NCBI GenBank assembly: GCA_013365365.1 | Contig: JABVXU010000077.1 | Span: 1-64,000, forward strand | DNA: 64,000 nt | Source: Cruorifilaria tuberocauda | Taxonomy: Eukaryota; Nematoda; Chromadorea; Rhabditida; Onchocercidae | Reading direction: 5' to 3' | The notes under the pieces: model-generated | Seen by the model: the letters and a program-made list of their open reading frames with translations, nothing else | What the model was told of the DNA's origin: nothing | Database searches by the model: none | Shown here: piece after piece, positions 13,072 through 23,838 of the stretch | How the letters are laid out: every line of letters starts with the position of its first letter | How positions within the stretch are numbered: the stretch's first letter is position 1 | Translations under genes and position numbers: made by a program

Positions 13072-16000
13072 TCACTCTTCTCTCAGCGAAACCGACAATA
13101 TGCCAGTTTTATATAGTGTACTTTGCGGTACCTCACCACTGAACACGATCAGGTCGTCAACTGATATCTGTGAAAATTTATATTTTCATTATGTATATTT
13201 TAAGAACTGTTTTATTAATAATGAAATGAAAATATATGTGAAACAAAGATATATTCAAGAATATAAATGTATAATATAATGAATTAAAATATCAGTTTTT
13301 GAAATACTGATGTTCAGAAATGTGTTTTAGATATGTTTTAGTGTGTTTAAAATAAGTATATTTGAAACATATTTAAGGAAGACTTCACAAGATCCTCTGT
13401 GATCTAAATGATAAAGATGTGGTAAAATAAAATGTTACTCTTTGACTTAATGAGCTTTGAGGAAATGAATCGGATGATAATTTTTATTTATTTATTAATT
13501 ATCAAACCAACAGTAATAAGTCGTGCTCCACGTTCCGGTGTCTTCCGATAGTTATACACATTGATATGTGATACATAAGTTGGAATGTCGAATATAACAA
13601 ATACCCTTGCACAACGATTAGGTAAGATTGGTGTCAACCACATATGCGATGGACTGAAATTCTCAGTACTTCTTAGGCGACAAACTTGTAAAGGTTTAAA
13701 ACAGATGCTTTTATAACCTTTGCAAGGTATGATACCTAAGAAATTTTCAAATTAATTAGTATCCCACTTTTAAGCTCTATAAGATCGCCATGGAAGCAAA
13801 TAATTGGATAGAGAAGATAAATAGAAAAAGAAACTTTTCGGTATCGTTGAAACCATCAATAAGTTTATCACTTGTTCGTGGATCATCGTTAACATTCGGC
13901 AATATATTTACACTCTCCGGGAATGCTGCTAAATCTAAAATTATATTTCTAATCGTTATACTTCTATAAAGTTTGACAATATAATCAAATAACTGGTTAT
14001 TCCAATATGGTTAGAATGAAAATTTCATAATGACAAAAGGATTACTTATTAACATCAGAACAATTATGAGTAGTTATTGTTATATAATTGTATAAGCAAA
14101 CTTTGTGGGAGAAGTTTGATAAGTTCCTCGTGGTGATTGTAAAATTCAATTCCGTTAAGACCAATGTAATATTCATCATCCCAACTACAGTGCAATCGCA
14201 ATTGATACGTAACTAAAAAAAAACATAACTTGGTAGCAAGTAGATGACCTCATGAATGGCACACAAAGTTATTCCATTCTACTTCGAAATTTCAATTGAT
14301 AAATGGTTTAAAAAGCATGTAAGTAATTAACAAAGCTCTCTTTAAGTATTATTAGACATATAACCGTGAAGTTCTATTACTGAAAAAGAAGTGATAAATT
14401 TCGAAGACGTTATCACTAACATCCATTAATAGATTGTGTTTCTGGTCTGGATATGGGCTTATAAAGAATGCATTTGTTGAAAATAATATCTTGAACGTAA
14501 TCGAAATGAATATATCCTGAAACTGCCAATTAGAATGAGTAAAAGCTTCAAGCGTCTCTGCTTAAAGAATTAAGAGCAATTTTTTTTAATTTAAGCAGTA
14601 TAAAAGTTCACCGACAATTTGAAAGATGGGAAGGAAAAATAGTCCAAATTCCTTTGAAAAAGTCATTATTTTTAATAAAGTAATTGCGATACCATTAAAA
14701 GTTCAAAGAATATATATCGGTAGGAAAGGAAAGATAAATAAAAGTATGAAAACCTGAAGCTTTCCTTAATAATATGGGTCCTTGAAGTAGCTTGCCATTT
14801 AAATACATTTGAATGCAACGCACTCCTGCGTAAGACATCTCCGGTGAGGCATTGTAATTCCACACGCAGATACCTAACAGATTAAGAACTTATATTCATT
14901 TATGAGTGATAAAATTAGATAAACATTAAATTATCCACAACTTACTTCTCTAGTCACTTGATAATTATTTTGTATTTGAAGAGATGATTACATATTTAAA
15001 ATTCAAAGTTTGATAAAACATATATCAATTGTTTGTTGCGCATATAACTGTGAGAGAATAAGAGAGGTTTATTCCTACAATATTTATGCATATTATGCAT
15101 ATATATATATATATATATATAGAATCAATGTACCTGAAGCGATAATAGGTTTTGCAAAAGTCACTGTTACTCGTACAGGTGGTGAATTACGTGAATACGG
15201 TGAAAGCCACATATCTTCTCTGTTTCTTGTTAAATTCCTCCCATTCAACAATCTAAATTCTGCATTTTAACAACCTATGCATTATTTGATACTGTAAGCA
15301 GATTATCACAGAGATAATTAATAACTCGAATAAAAGAGAAGAAATGCAATATTTCATAATCGTCATTTTAATCTGCATGTACTCATTCGGTGAACTTATT
15401 AGAGTTTTTTAATTTTACGCGAAGATATGAAAGATTTTTTGATTTTTGCTAAAATAACTTGCTAATTATTAATTTGAATGTTAGACAATGCTGATACTCA
15501 AGGATACTACTTATAATTACTTTTTTTAATTTTCAACATAGTTGAAAGTATCAGAAGAATACTTCGTTTCTTTCGTTTCTTTGGGGTGTCATACGTAATT
15601 GTTCTCAGCGTGACATTTCAGTGTTTAATAATTATTAATTGGCATTGATAGCAACATAACAAAAACCTGTAAGAAGTTTGTGTGGCAGTAGAAGTTGTTA
15701 TACTACAATCCAAATGATCGAGAACGATACCATATGGACCAAGAAACTGTAAACCCGTTAAACCGATACAATCCGGTGCACCCCAATTTTCTAGTAGTTC
15801 AACATGAAATACTGAAAGCATATTTCTGAAGTGAGAGCTTAACCAAAAAAGGTTTAGAAACTTGAAAGCGTTGAAATAAAACTGTTTTATAAAATGTTAT
15901 AGGAAGAAAATATTGAATCTTTTATTTCATTAGTTTAGATATATTATTTAAAAAGTTATTGACTTATTTCGAATTTCAAAGCTATTATAGATTGAAAAAA

Positions 16001-18158
16001 AGACAAAAAAATGCGTATAATATTGGAAAATATTGAAACTATGCAATGAAAGTATTATTTTAGCATGTTTTAACAACATCTTCGCTTAGTAACTTCCCAT
16101 AACATTTTTATATGCTACCTACAAAATTCATTACTACTGTTATTCATTTGTAAAATGTTGATGAAATTTTGCAGCAACTAATTTCAATAATATTTATAAG
16201 CAAGACTTTAAACTTTAGACGTTATATTCATTTAAGTAAGTGTTTTCATGAATTCTAAGAGAAAATTCAATTAGCTATTATTCAATTCTCAATAAATTTG
16301 GAGTACCTTTGAGTAGAGGGATGCTAATATTTTCCTCTGCTTTCATCTCATCATTTTCTATTTGATCATCTATTTCTGTATTATAATTATACATAGATAG
16401 CTTTGGAACAATTGCTTCAGCAGCATCAGTATTGATTGATTTTCTATCACTCGATCGTGCTGCACTTCGAACTCGAAGTCTTCGATCACCAGTAGCCGGT
16501 CGAAGAGCATTTGATGCATTTGTCATTCCTGCTTTTGATGTCGCTTCAATTGTAGTAGAAATTGCAAGTGATTCCTCTGATATTTTTAAAGGTAATAATA
16601 AAATTGATAAGCATTCAATTTTATTTTTTATTAAGATAATTACTAACTATCTAGTAGAAATAAGACGCATTAAGATATGTTAAATTCAACAAATATTTTT
16701 AAGAAACTAATAGCAAAAACCATAATGATGATATGATTTAAATCAAATTAAATTCATCTTATTTAACATCTATATATAATTTGCAATGATATAGCTATAA
16801 TAAACTATATTAATGCTACTGATATTAATATCCATCGTTATACTAAAATGAAAATAGTGATCAATTTGTAGAGAATTATTTTTGCGTTCAAAACTATTGA
16901 ATCAAAAACCTTCAAGATCATTGGCTAATTCATGAAGATCTAAAGCGCTTCGCATTATCTCATCTCTTCGTAAACACTTGTCATTTTCAGCGATTAGCTC
17001 CAATATGGTCTCATTTGTTGTAAACAGAATTGTCTAAACTATTTAAAATTGATATTGAATCTTCTCTCTCTTTTCCTCTATTCCTCTCTCTGACTGCATA
17101 AATGAAATTATCTATGTGGTTATAATGCATCTGATCATAATTTCATCTTGCCATGCAACTTCAGAAATATTTGAATAAAAAATCATTCCTTCCTTCATCA
17201 AGTTGCACAATTTCTATGTAATCCTTATACAATTTCAACGATTCCTCGTTGTTAAGAAGTGATAGGTCTATCAAGAAAGTAACTAACATCGCCCATGAAT
17301 TCTTCTTCACTTTCAAAAGTAAATGCACATGATATTTCGCCCTGAAATATCGTTCTACCATCCATTTCGATCCGAAGATCATGCACGCCACATAAAGCGT
17401 GTACACGCGATTCATTATAGTTCTGCAATAATTTTCTTTTTTTTTACTTTTTCATGGTTTTAATTTAGAGACTTTTCGTTTCATAATTTTAATTAAAAAA
17501 AAAACTCTTTATTTCGTATTTGTTTTGTTTATTTTTATCTTATAGCTGATTAATTCGTTTAATTTGTATTAACAAAAAACAATACCCAAACTCGGATCAT
17601 TGCAATGTTTTCCCGTCCTTTAAGGCGAATTTCAATATAAAGTGATTCTGTTAAATTGTCGTATCTAAAAATGTTAACAATAAAATGGTATTTGTGCATT
17701 TCGATCTATAGAATTTGTTTAAGCAAAATGCATAACCTAGCAGACCACATTTTACGTGGATCATTGGTGGATAGGTTTGCTTCGCCATTCTTGAATACAT
17801 TATCCAAGGATCCACGGGTTACATTTGCATTTGTTTTCATCTGAAACTTCAGTTTTTGTTCCATCAATAAGAATTAATCGTTCAAAATTCATCTTCCATA
17901 TCAATTCTATACTTCCCTGAATTGCTACCTTCCACTGATTAGACAACAGTAACTAAATAATCACCTGAATAGCAAACTGTTTTCGAAAAGAGAAATCAAA
18001 ACTTAATATTCCTTACTTTATCAATCTGCGGTCTTTCACCAACCGCATTAAATAACTCGATAGCATTGAGACCAATAAAGTGAGGATCATCCCAAGAACT
18101 GCACAGGATAAAGCGAAAAACCTCACCTCGCGGGAGTTCCGGAATTGCAAAAGGATAC
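13072..18158 (-). CDS. KATNIP: KATNIP-like ciliary protein, three DUF4457 modules, 5' end unresolved
   Basis: KATNIP (KIAA0556) is a ciliary-base, microtubule-associated protein linked to katanin. Thirteen exons join in phase: 18017-18158, 17737-17840, 17586-17664, 17288-17422, 16910-17033, 16307-16576, 15667-15811, 15134-15252, 14754-14873, 14102-14212, 13854-13934, 13512-13735, 13072-13167; 582 residues visible. The same module occurs three times: a W.D/GL block (SSWDDPHFIGLNAIEL, ENWGAPDCIGLTGLQFLG, CSWDDEYYIGLNGIEF), a DG/NG block, an MW block (KMWSAR, DMWLSPY, HMWLTP), a NYN block (VWNYNES, VWNYNASPE, VYNYRKTPERG) and a strand ending in F.GE-like text (GRTIFQGEI, LIVFSGEV). The N terminus is not settled: the first exon needs two bases from an upstream exon. 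A perfect X-box lies upstream at 18807-18820. Shorter than vertebrate KATNIP (over 1,500 residues). Confidence 0.88.
15099..15121. repeat. TA dinucleotide microsatellite in a KATNIP intron
   Basis: About 11 AT units ending a dozen bases from the splice donor of the exon 15134-15252 (minus-strand gene). Length variation here would sit very close to that splice site. Confidence 0.8.
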
Positions 18159-18221
18159 CTTAAATTGAAACAAAATCACACCGTATAAAAGACATTATAA
18201 CTGCTTGTTTATCATTTTTAC

Positions 18222-18347
18222 CTTCTTCAGTTCAAGCACTAAGCCTAAAATTTTATTAAATTGACAGACGTTTCCTCTGATCCGTTGCAATCTGACAAAT
18301 GCTTCGTATCCGCCCTTTTTGACATCTTTCATTTCAGAATTCTCCAT
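18222..18347 (-). CDS. Candidate first coding exon of the KATNIP-like gene
   Basis: A 42-codon open exon starting MENSEMKDVKKGGYEAFV and ending at an AAG|gtaaaa donor. The ATG is three bases behind a pyrimidine-rich acceptor (ttttatctcgtag), as for trans-spliced genes. The GYEAFVRLQ segment faintly recalls the YxxYLxxLQ start of KATNIP proteins. The exon ends in phase 0 whereas the next recognised exon (18158) needs two carried bases, so either a small exon is missing, another acceptor is used, or this exon belongs to something else. Confidence 0.4.
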
Positions 18348-19637
18348 TTGCTACGAGATAAAAAGAGATCGTGCCCCATACCATTTCATCGGAACGTTTG
18401 GAGGATTCAATTTTTATCCCGCAATCTAAATTATAAAAGAAAATGCAAGAGTGGAACTTATTTGGATTATTTCAGCTTAGATATAATTTATTGAAATTTC
18501 AAGTATTGCGATTAAAGAGCTGCTTTATTCCAAAAGTTCAATTTTCTAGCCTCTGTTTTTTCCTTTTTTGCAAAATTTTTGATTAAACTGATAATGACAG
18601 ACGGATATCTTAATTGACAAAAGATTACCAGCCTAATCAATTCCTTACTGTCAACTCTATCTTCAACTTTTGAACCCAATTTAGTCAATGAAAACATTTA
18701 AAAAGTTAGAAAAAAGAAAAGAACGTATTATTATATTCAAATGTTTGCTATGAAATGAAAAAGGTGTAAAGAATAGAGAGAAAGTTAATATGTCACACGT
18801 TGTGACGTTTCCATGGATACTTTAGGGAGCACTTGCAAATTAAATTCATCGCACTGCTTTTATTTATTGTTCTTGTTTTCTCCTAACTTCGCCTTTCCCG
18901 CTTTTTAATGAAAAGCTTAATGGTAGTTATTACTGTTTGTAGAGCATTTCTATTTCACTCCATAGTGGCAAGGAAATGGTAGTAATATTACAGGTATGTT
19001 TAAACGATATAAACAACCAACGATCTCTACTTTTGACAGTTGAGATGTCGCAAGTTGCTATTTTTTGATGCAGTCAAGTAGGACTTAAAATTCAAATTGG
19101 TTGGAAAGAGCAAAAGACTGTAAATGAAATACCAGTTAATGAAATTATATTTTAACATGATTTATACATTCTTTTCAAAGCATGATAACCGAACATGCAA
19201 CACTATACTAATTTTTTCAAGCTGAAATTTATATCACTCTGTTTATAACAAAATGCAGCATCATTTAATACTATCAATTCGAAATGTCTGATCAAATCAA
19301 AGCTGTAAATTACAGGATATAAATTTTTTTTCCGGATAATGCTACTACGACGTGTTGAAGAATTTATGTCAAAATTGTGCAATCAAAAATTTATTTGATC
19401 ACTGCCAGATCGAAGCAGAATAATCTCTTAACTGATTCTATTTTGTGGTATAGATTTAAAAAAATGGAATACTAATTCAGCAACGTTCTGTGCAAGTTAC
19501 TCTGCAACTGTATTTCCTTTTAAAAATTGAAAATGTAGAAATCAAGAACCAAATTCAAGTTTTTGACTGAAAAAACAAAGTAAATTCAATCAGCAAATCA
19601 AGCCTCAATACACTCTAAGTCCTCAATTTACTTGTTC
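18348..19637. other. Intergenic 5' flank of the KATNIP-like gene
   Basis: Holds the X-box at 18807-18820 and the 3' flank of the secreted-protein gene. A 61-codon minus-strand open frame with ATG at 18697 lies 110 bases from the X-box, but no clean splice path into the KATNIP exons was found. Confidence 0.5.
18807..18820 (-). promoter_or_regulatory. X-box (RFX/DAF-19 type) before the KATNIP-like gene
   Basis: Read on the minus strand, the same strand as the ciliary gene, the sequence is GTATCCATGGAAAC. It fits every position of the nematode X-box consensus GTHNYYATRRNAAC bound by the RFX factor DAF-19, which drives ciliary genes. It lies about 460 bases upstream of the candidate ATG at 18347 and 110 bases upstream of another ATG at 18697. 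Confidence 0.7.
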
Positions 19638-20674
19638 TTAACAATTAGATCCTCCGCAAAGTGGTTTAACATGAACCCGAATAAATGGTTCTTCATAAAC
19701 TTCCGTTATATTCTGCTCTACAAACGTTCCGTTCATATTTGTTTGTTGTTTTAGTTCATTATTCTGTTTCAGATCCTTTTTCAGTCCTCTATCATTCAGC
19801 AAGTCATTTCCTGCCGTAGCACTATGTTGCAATAATTGAATCATCGACTTGGCAATCGGCGGCACAACACTCTTTCCGAACGTTGACTAAATTTCAAATT
19901 TTCAGTTCATGAATAATGATTAGAGTTAAGAAATTATAATTAATAAAAATTTCAATTATTTGTTTTTTCGAAATCTGATTCAAGTTAATCTTATGAAGAA
20001 ATTTCGTAAGATTCTCTGAATCCATGCCTAATTTTTCACAAAATTTCAATTATAAACTCAAAATACAGCAAAGTCGAAAACATTTCTACATAAAATCCTT
20101 CGAATTTTGAAATGATAAAAAAGATCACTTTATTTTCCTGATTGTTATCGTCCCTGTTTTTATTCCATTCTGTTATCGACAAATAAGCGACTTGATCATC
20201 GGGGTAAGTATTTGTTAAGACCAATGTCTCAATCCAATTTCCCAGCATCATACTAGATATCATTTGACGTAACATATGGTCTTTACTTTCCGCACCCTGT
20301 TCCTCTATATATCTGATATATTCCAGCTCTCGTGGTCGATGAAGTACTTCGGTCGGGATTATATTTTCATTCGATTTTTTCATCCAGTTCTTCTCATAAT
20401 CTGTAATGTAAAAATAATAAACTATTGGCTGTGTTATAATCGAACAAGTTCTGAATAATAACACTTGCTCAAAATAAATTTTAATAAATTATTGACTGCT
20501 TAATTGGAAAGTTTTTTTAATGCGATAATACAGATACAAAATGTTTCAGATTATTTTAAACAGAAACAGATTGAAAACGAGAAAATGCTAACCATTAGCT
20601 TTGTTAGGATCATTAAATTCTCCAAATACGATCAATAATAAGTTGGAAGATAAAATGAACAGTATAAATGGCAT
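19638..20674 (-). CDS. Unrecognised secreted protein, 200 residues
   Basis: Not recognised as any family. Exons 20593-20674, 20129-20400 and 19638-19886 join in phase. The product begins with a clear signal peptide (MPFILFILSSNLLLIVFG) and has no later membrane segment, so it should be secreted. The body is hydrophilic and helical-looking (LEYIRYIEEQGAESKDHM, then SSMMLGNWIETLVL). A Gln/Asn-rich stretch follows, with two N-glycosylation sequons in MNGTFVEQNIT, and the tail is IRVHVKPLCGGSNC. The two cysteines near the end could pair or form a dimer bond. The ATG lies 14 bases behind a TTTCAG acceptor, fitting trans-splicing. It may be a lineage-specific worm protein. Confidence 0.72.
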
Positions 20675-22291
20675 AAATTTTCACTTAGCTGAAAGATAAA
20701 ATGACAGAGTTATATTATAAGCAAAAATTATTGCACTTGTTGACAACTACCATTGTTCAAATTATAACACTAATAATAATCCTACTTCCCAGTTATTTAC
20801 CAAAACAAAAAAAAAATGAATAAATCGTATGTTGAGAATAATGATGATTAAGGAAGAGAATAGAGACCGGACTGTTGAATTATTTTGGTATAAATTTCCG
20901 TCTCAATTATTATGTGGGAAATACAATCACAAACACATTAAGTGAACAATTTCTCTTGCTAATCATCCATTACTATGCAGAGGCAAACAAGAGAATACCT
21001 CGCAACATTGAATCATTTCCTTCATTTACTTCATCATACAACGTAGTGTTGACTGGCACGAACAACGCAATGATAAATTCAAAAATGTTCAACAACCAAA
21101 AGCTGCAACATTGCACGAGAAACTAACAATTATTGAATAAGCAGAACTATCGATTTCACTGATAAGAAAATTGATTAGAAGTTAAGGAAAAGATTATGAT
21201 TGGAATGATATTTGAACTGAGTTAGTTAAATCAGTTATTTCACAACTATCGATGAATCATTCGCATGATAAAGTGAGAAATGGAATTCGGAAGAGAAGAG
21301 ATGCAGTGAGAGAGGAAGGGAAAGGAGGAGAGAGTGAGCGAGAGAGAGAAAGGAAAAGCCTCTCCAAAAACAATGATTTTCGATGTTTGCGTAAAACAAT
21401 AATTCTGCTAAATGATTTCTTTTCGCGAGCAATTAAGTTTCATTAGCGATTGCTTCTACTACTTGTTGTATAACACTTTGGCATGAAATCATCATGTGGC
21501 AAATAATTAATAACACAATGATAGCAGTATTTAAATGATTCCGGTGGTCATTTCCACTAGTCTTCAACTTTATTGCTATTCAAAGAATTCGAATCGATCT
21601 CTTCGGTTGCCTGCTTCCTTTCCGACTGTTGTTGCGTTTTTTCCGTTTTCTCTGGGAAATATTGTCGCACTTGCTACAAAACCGGTTCATATCTGACGCA
21701 TAAAATCAATACAAAAAGTTCTCTTAAAGCTAAACTCCTCATTTTTATTAGCCACTTGAAAGCTCTAAAAATACCTAGAAAAAATATTTAAGAAATACTA
21801 TGCTAAGTTTGACATGATTCCGTCACCTTGTTATACATTACAGAGCGAAATCATCCAACTAACTTTATAAAATGCTATCAGTTCTTTTTTTTCCCGTTGA
21901 AATTCTTCGTCAGCTTGTCGATTGATACGTTTATGAATTTTTTTCAATTCATTCTGTACTTTTTTCTTTGTATCCATCTTTCTATCCTCTTTCTAAAGAC
22001 TACTATTGTAAATTTTTCTGTTTGAAGAAGCAGATGTAATCTACTAAATTATTTAGTGATTTAATTGAATGGATGCTTGCTTAGTCAAGAATTTGCTTCT
22101 GTAGGTGTGAGGAAAATGTTACAATTCGTCTAAACTTGATTTCAGAATTACATCATCCATTGTTTTATCCTGTTTATAAGAATTAAAACAAATGTTTCTC
22201 TATCTAAAAAGTTACTTAGAAAATGAGGATAATACGAATTTTGGTGAGATTGAGACTTCAAGAAGTTAATTAATTAGGATGTTAATAAATA
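20675..22291. other. Intergenic, with a purine-rich GA tract
   Basis: No gene supported. The 5' flank of the secreted-protein gene contains a strongly purine-rich GA stretch at about 21294-21358. Open frames here lack splice context and residue composition of real proteins. Confidence 0.5.
21294..21358. repeat. GA-rich low-complexity tract
   Basis: A run of G and A with few interruptions (GAGAGA and GGAAGG units). It stands out from the AT-rich surroundings. Such tracts can bind GAGA-type factors or be simple slippage products; nothing here decides between them. Confidence 0.7.
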
Positions 22292-23838
22292 TCAAATTTT
22301 ATGGACATTTTGGGTTAATTTGGTATCGGAAGAATTTATTTGAACAATTCGTGCACTTGCTGGAGTTGTATAATCCGTCGTTTCACTGAACTTTCTGGAA
22401 GATGTTTGCTGGCGTTGTCGTTGTAATTGTAGTTGCTGTTGCCCTTCGTGCCTTCGTGTTATCCGTTTTTTCTTCATACGGTAGTAGTATGCTCCGACAG
22501 TGATCACTGCAGTAATAGTGACCGCTGTAACGATTGATATAATAACCCACATGACTCTTGACCTCGTAATATCGTTCGTTTTGGCTGTAGTAATAGTTAA
22601 ATGGTGAAATGAATATCTGCTGGCTATAATAACTTTGTGAGCTTTAATAATTTTTTAAAGAAATTTTCTGGTTATCAATTTCAAATAATATTTGATCAGT
22701 AGAGTAGTACTGAGCCACTAGAATCATTCTTCTACTTAACTTTTTGTGCAAAGGATATGGCTTCGGAAAATTGGGATGTTAAACGTAAAATCATGCCCAT
22801 CTGATTTACTCTTGAGCTATATAACAAATGAATTGTAGAAAAAACACTGCATGGAGTGACTTTCATATAATGATTGATAAATGAAATAATTTGATGACTG
22901 ACATAAATTACCGATGTGCACATTTGGTATCCTTAAAATTAAATAGATCTTTTATATTGCATTGTTAGATAAAGTTAATTTTAGCAGGGAAGGGCAGTAC
23001 ATTTGAAATAAAAAATCATATTTAATATGACTGAAAATAATTACTTTCATCACAATCGATTAAAAGCCATTTCACAGCTTCTTCATTTACATCGTCAGCG
23101 ATGCTTACTTTACACAATTCATAAGGCTGCAATTATGTTAATGAAATTTTTATACTAACTTCCTCATTTATAGTATTTTTCTCACCATTTGAAGCATTTC
23201 TTTTTGATAATGTTCAGGACCACTGATGACCTGTATATTTATCTCATCTGGGATCGTTTTAGCATATTGGACAATGTTCATCAACTGTTTACCGCACTCC
23301 GCATTTGAACTCAAAATTGTCAAACGCTTATTCTTCCGGTGGAAATATGCTTCTTTTGATATGCACTCTTCTATATCGTTTCCCTTGAATGCCTGCAATT
23401 ACCAGAAAATTCTTTGACATTTTCGTTCACATTTAAAATTTTGTTGGATGATGATGAGCTCGAATTAATGGATTATTTTTTCGCCTCAGCTTCAATCTCT
23501 CTTCCAAGTATAACAAGAACTGCAAATTTGCAAATATAATCCTTGTAATGCTTTTGCAAATACCTTCTTACAAAATATCGTTCTGTCGAACAAACTGAGA
23601 GCACTAAGACATTGTTTCGCAGGAATGTAATTAGATATAAAGATATTCTTTATTCATACTTGCAAAATATTCTTGATCACAAATTTTCAAACCCGAAATT
23701 TGCTTTATTTGTATGATTAAATTCTTTTGGACCATAATCCACTCTCAAAAGACTTACAGTTATTCGAATTCCAAGTTGATGATGAGAATCAACGAAAACA
23801 GCCATCATTAAAATATGAAACAACCGCATGGGAAACAT
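22292..23838 (-). CDS. Unrecognised type I membrane protein, 220 residues
   Basis: Not recognised. Exons 23758-23838, 23186-23392, 23045-23126 and 22292-22584 join in phase. Order of features: signal peptide (MFPMRLFHILMMAVFVDS), an ectodomain of about 110 residues with four cysteines (EECIS, NAECGK, YELCKV, LIDCDE), a single membrane helix (VMWVIISIVTAVTITAVI), a basic stop-transfer run (RMKKKRITRR) and a cytoplasmic tail rich in Gln and Arg ending LTQNVHKI. Four cysteines suggest two disulfides. The ATG is eight bases behind a TTTCAG acceptor. A possible extra exon near 22920 does not fit the phases. Nematode-specific receptor or adhesion protein is a guess only. Confidence 0.72.
23473..23637 (-). 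pseudogene. Isolated open frame faintly like a GT31 glycosyltransferase start
   Basis: Within the first intron of the type I membrane gene, on the same strand, a frame of about 54 codons reads NNVLVLSVCSTERYFVRR, then a short spacer, then FAVLVILGRE, ending EAEAKK and TAA. The spacing of the hydrophobic strand, the RR pair and the [VI]LG block resembles the start of family 31 galactosyltransferase domains. No acceptor or catalytic part was found, so this would be an exon remnant or an alternative end of the gene. Coincidence is quite possible. Confidence 0.22.

Noticed and set aside
18512..18697. 61-codon minus-strand frame close to the X-box as first KATNIP exon
   Set aside because: No combination of its donors with downstream acceptors gave a phase that reaches exon 18158, and no trans-splice acceptor precedes its ATG.
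22732..22923. Possible extra exon of the type I membrane gene around 22900-22922 (YQMCTS)
   Set aside because: Including it breaks the phase into the membrane exon; joining 23045 directly to 22584 keeps the frame.
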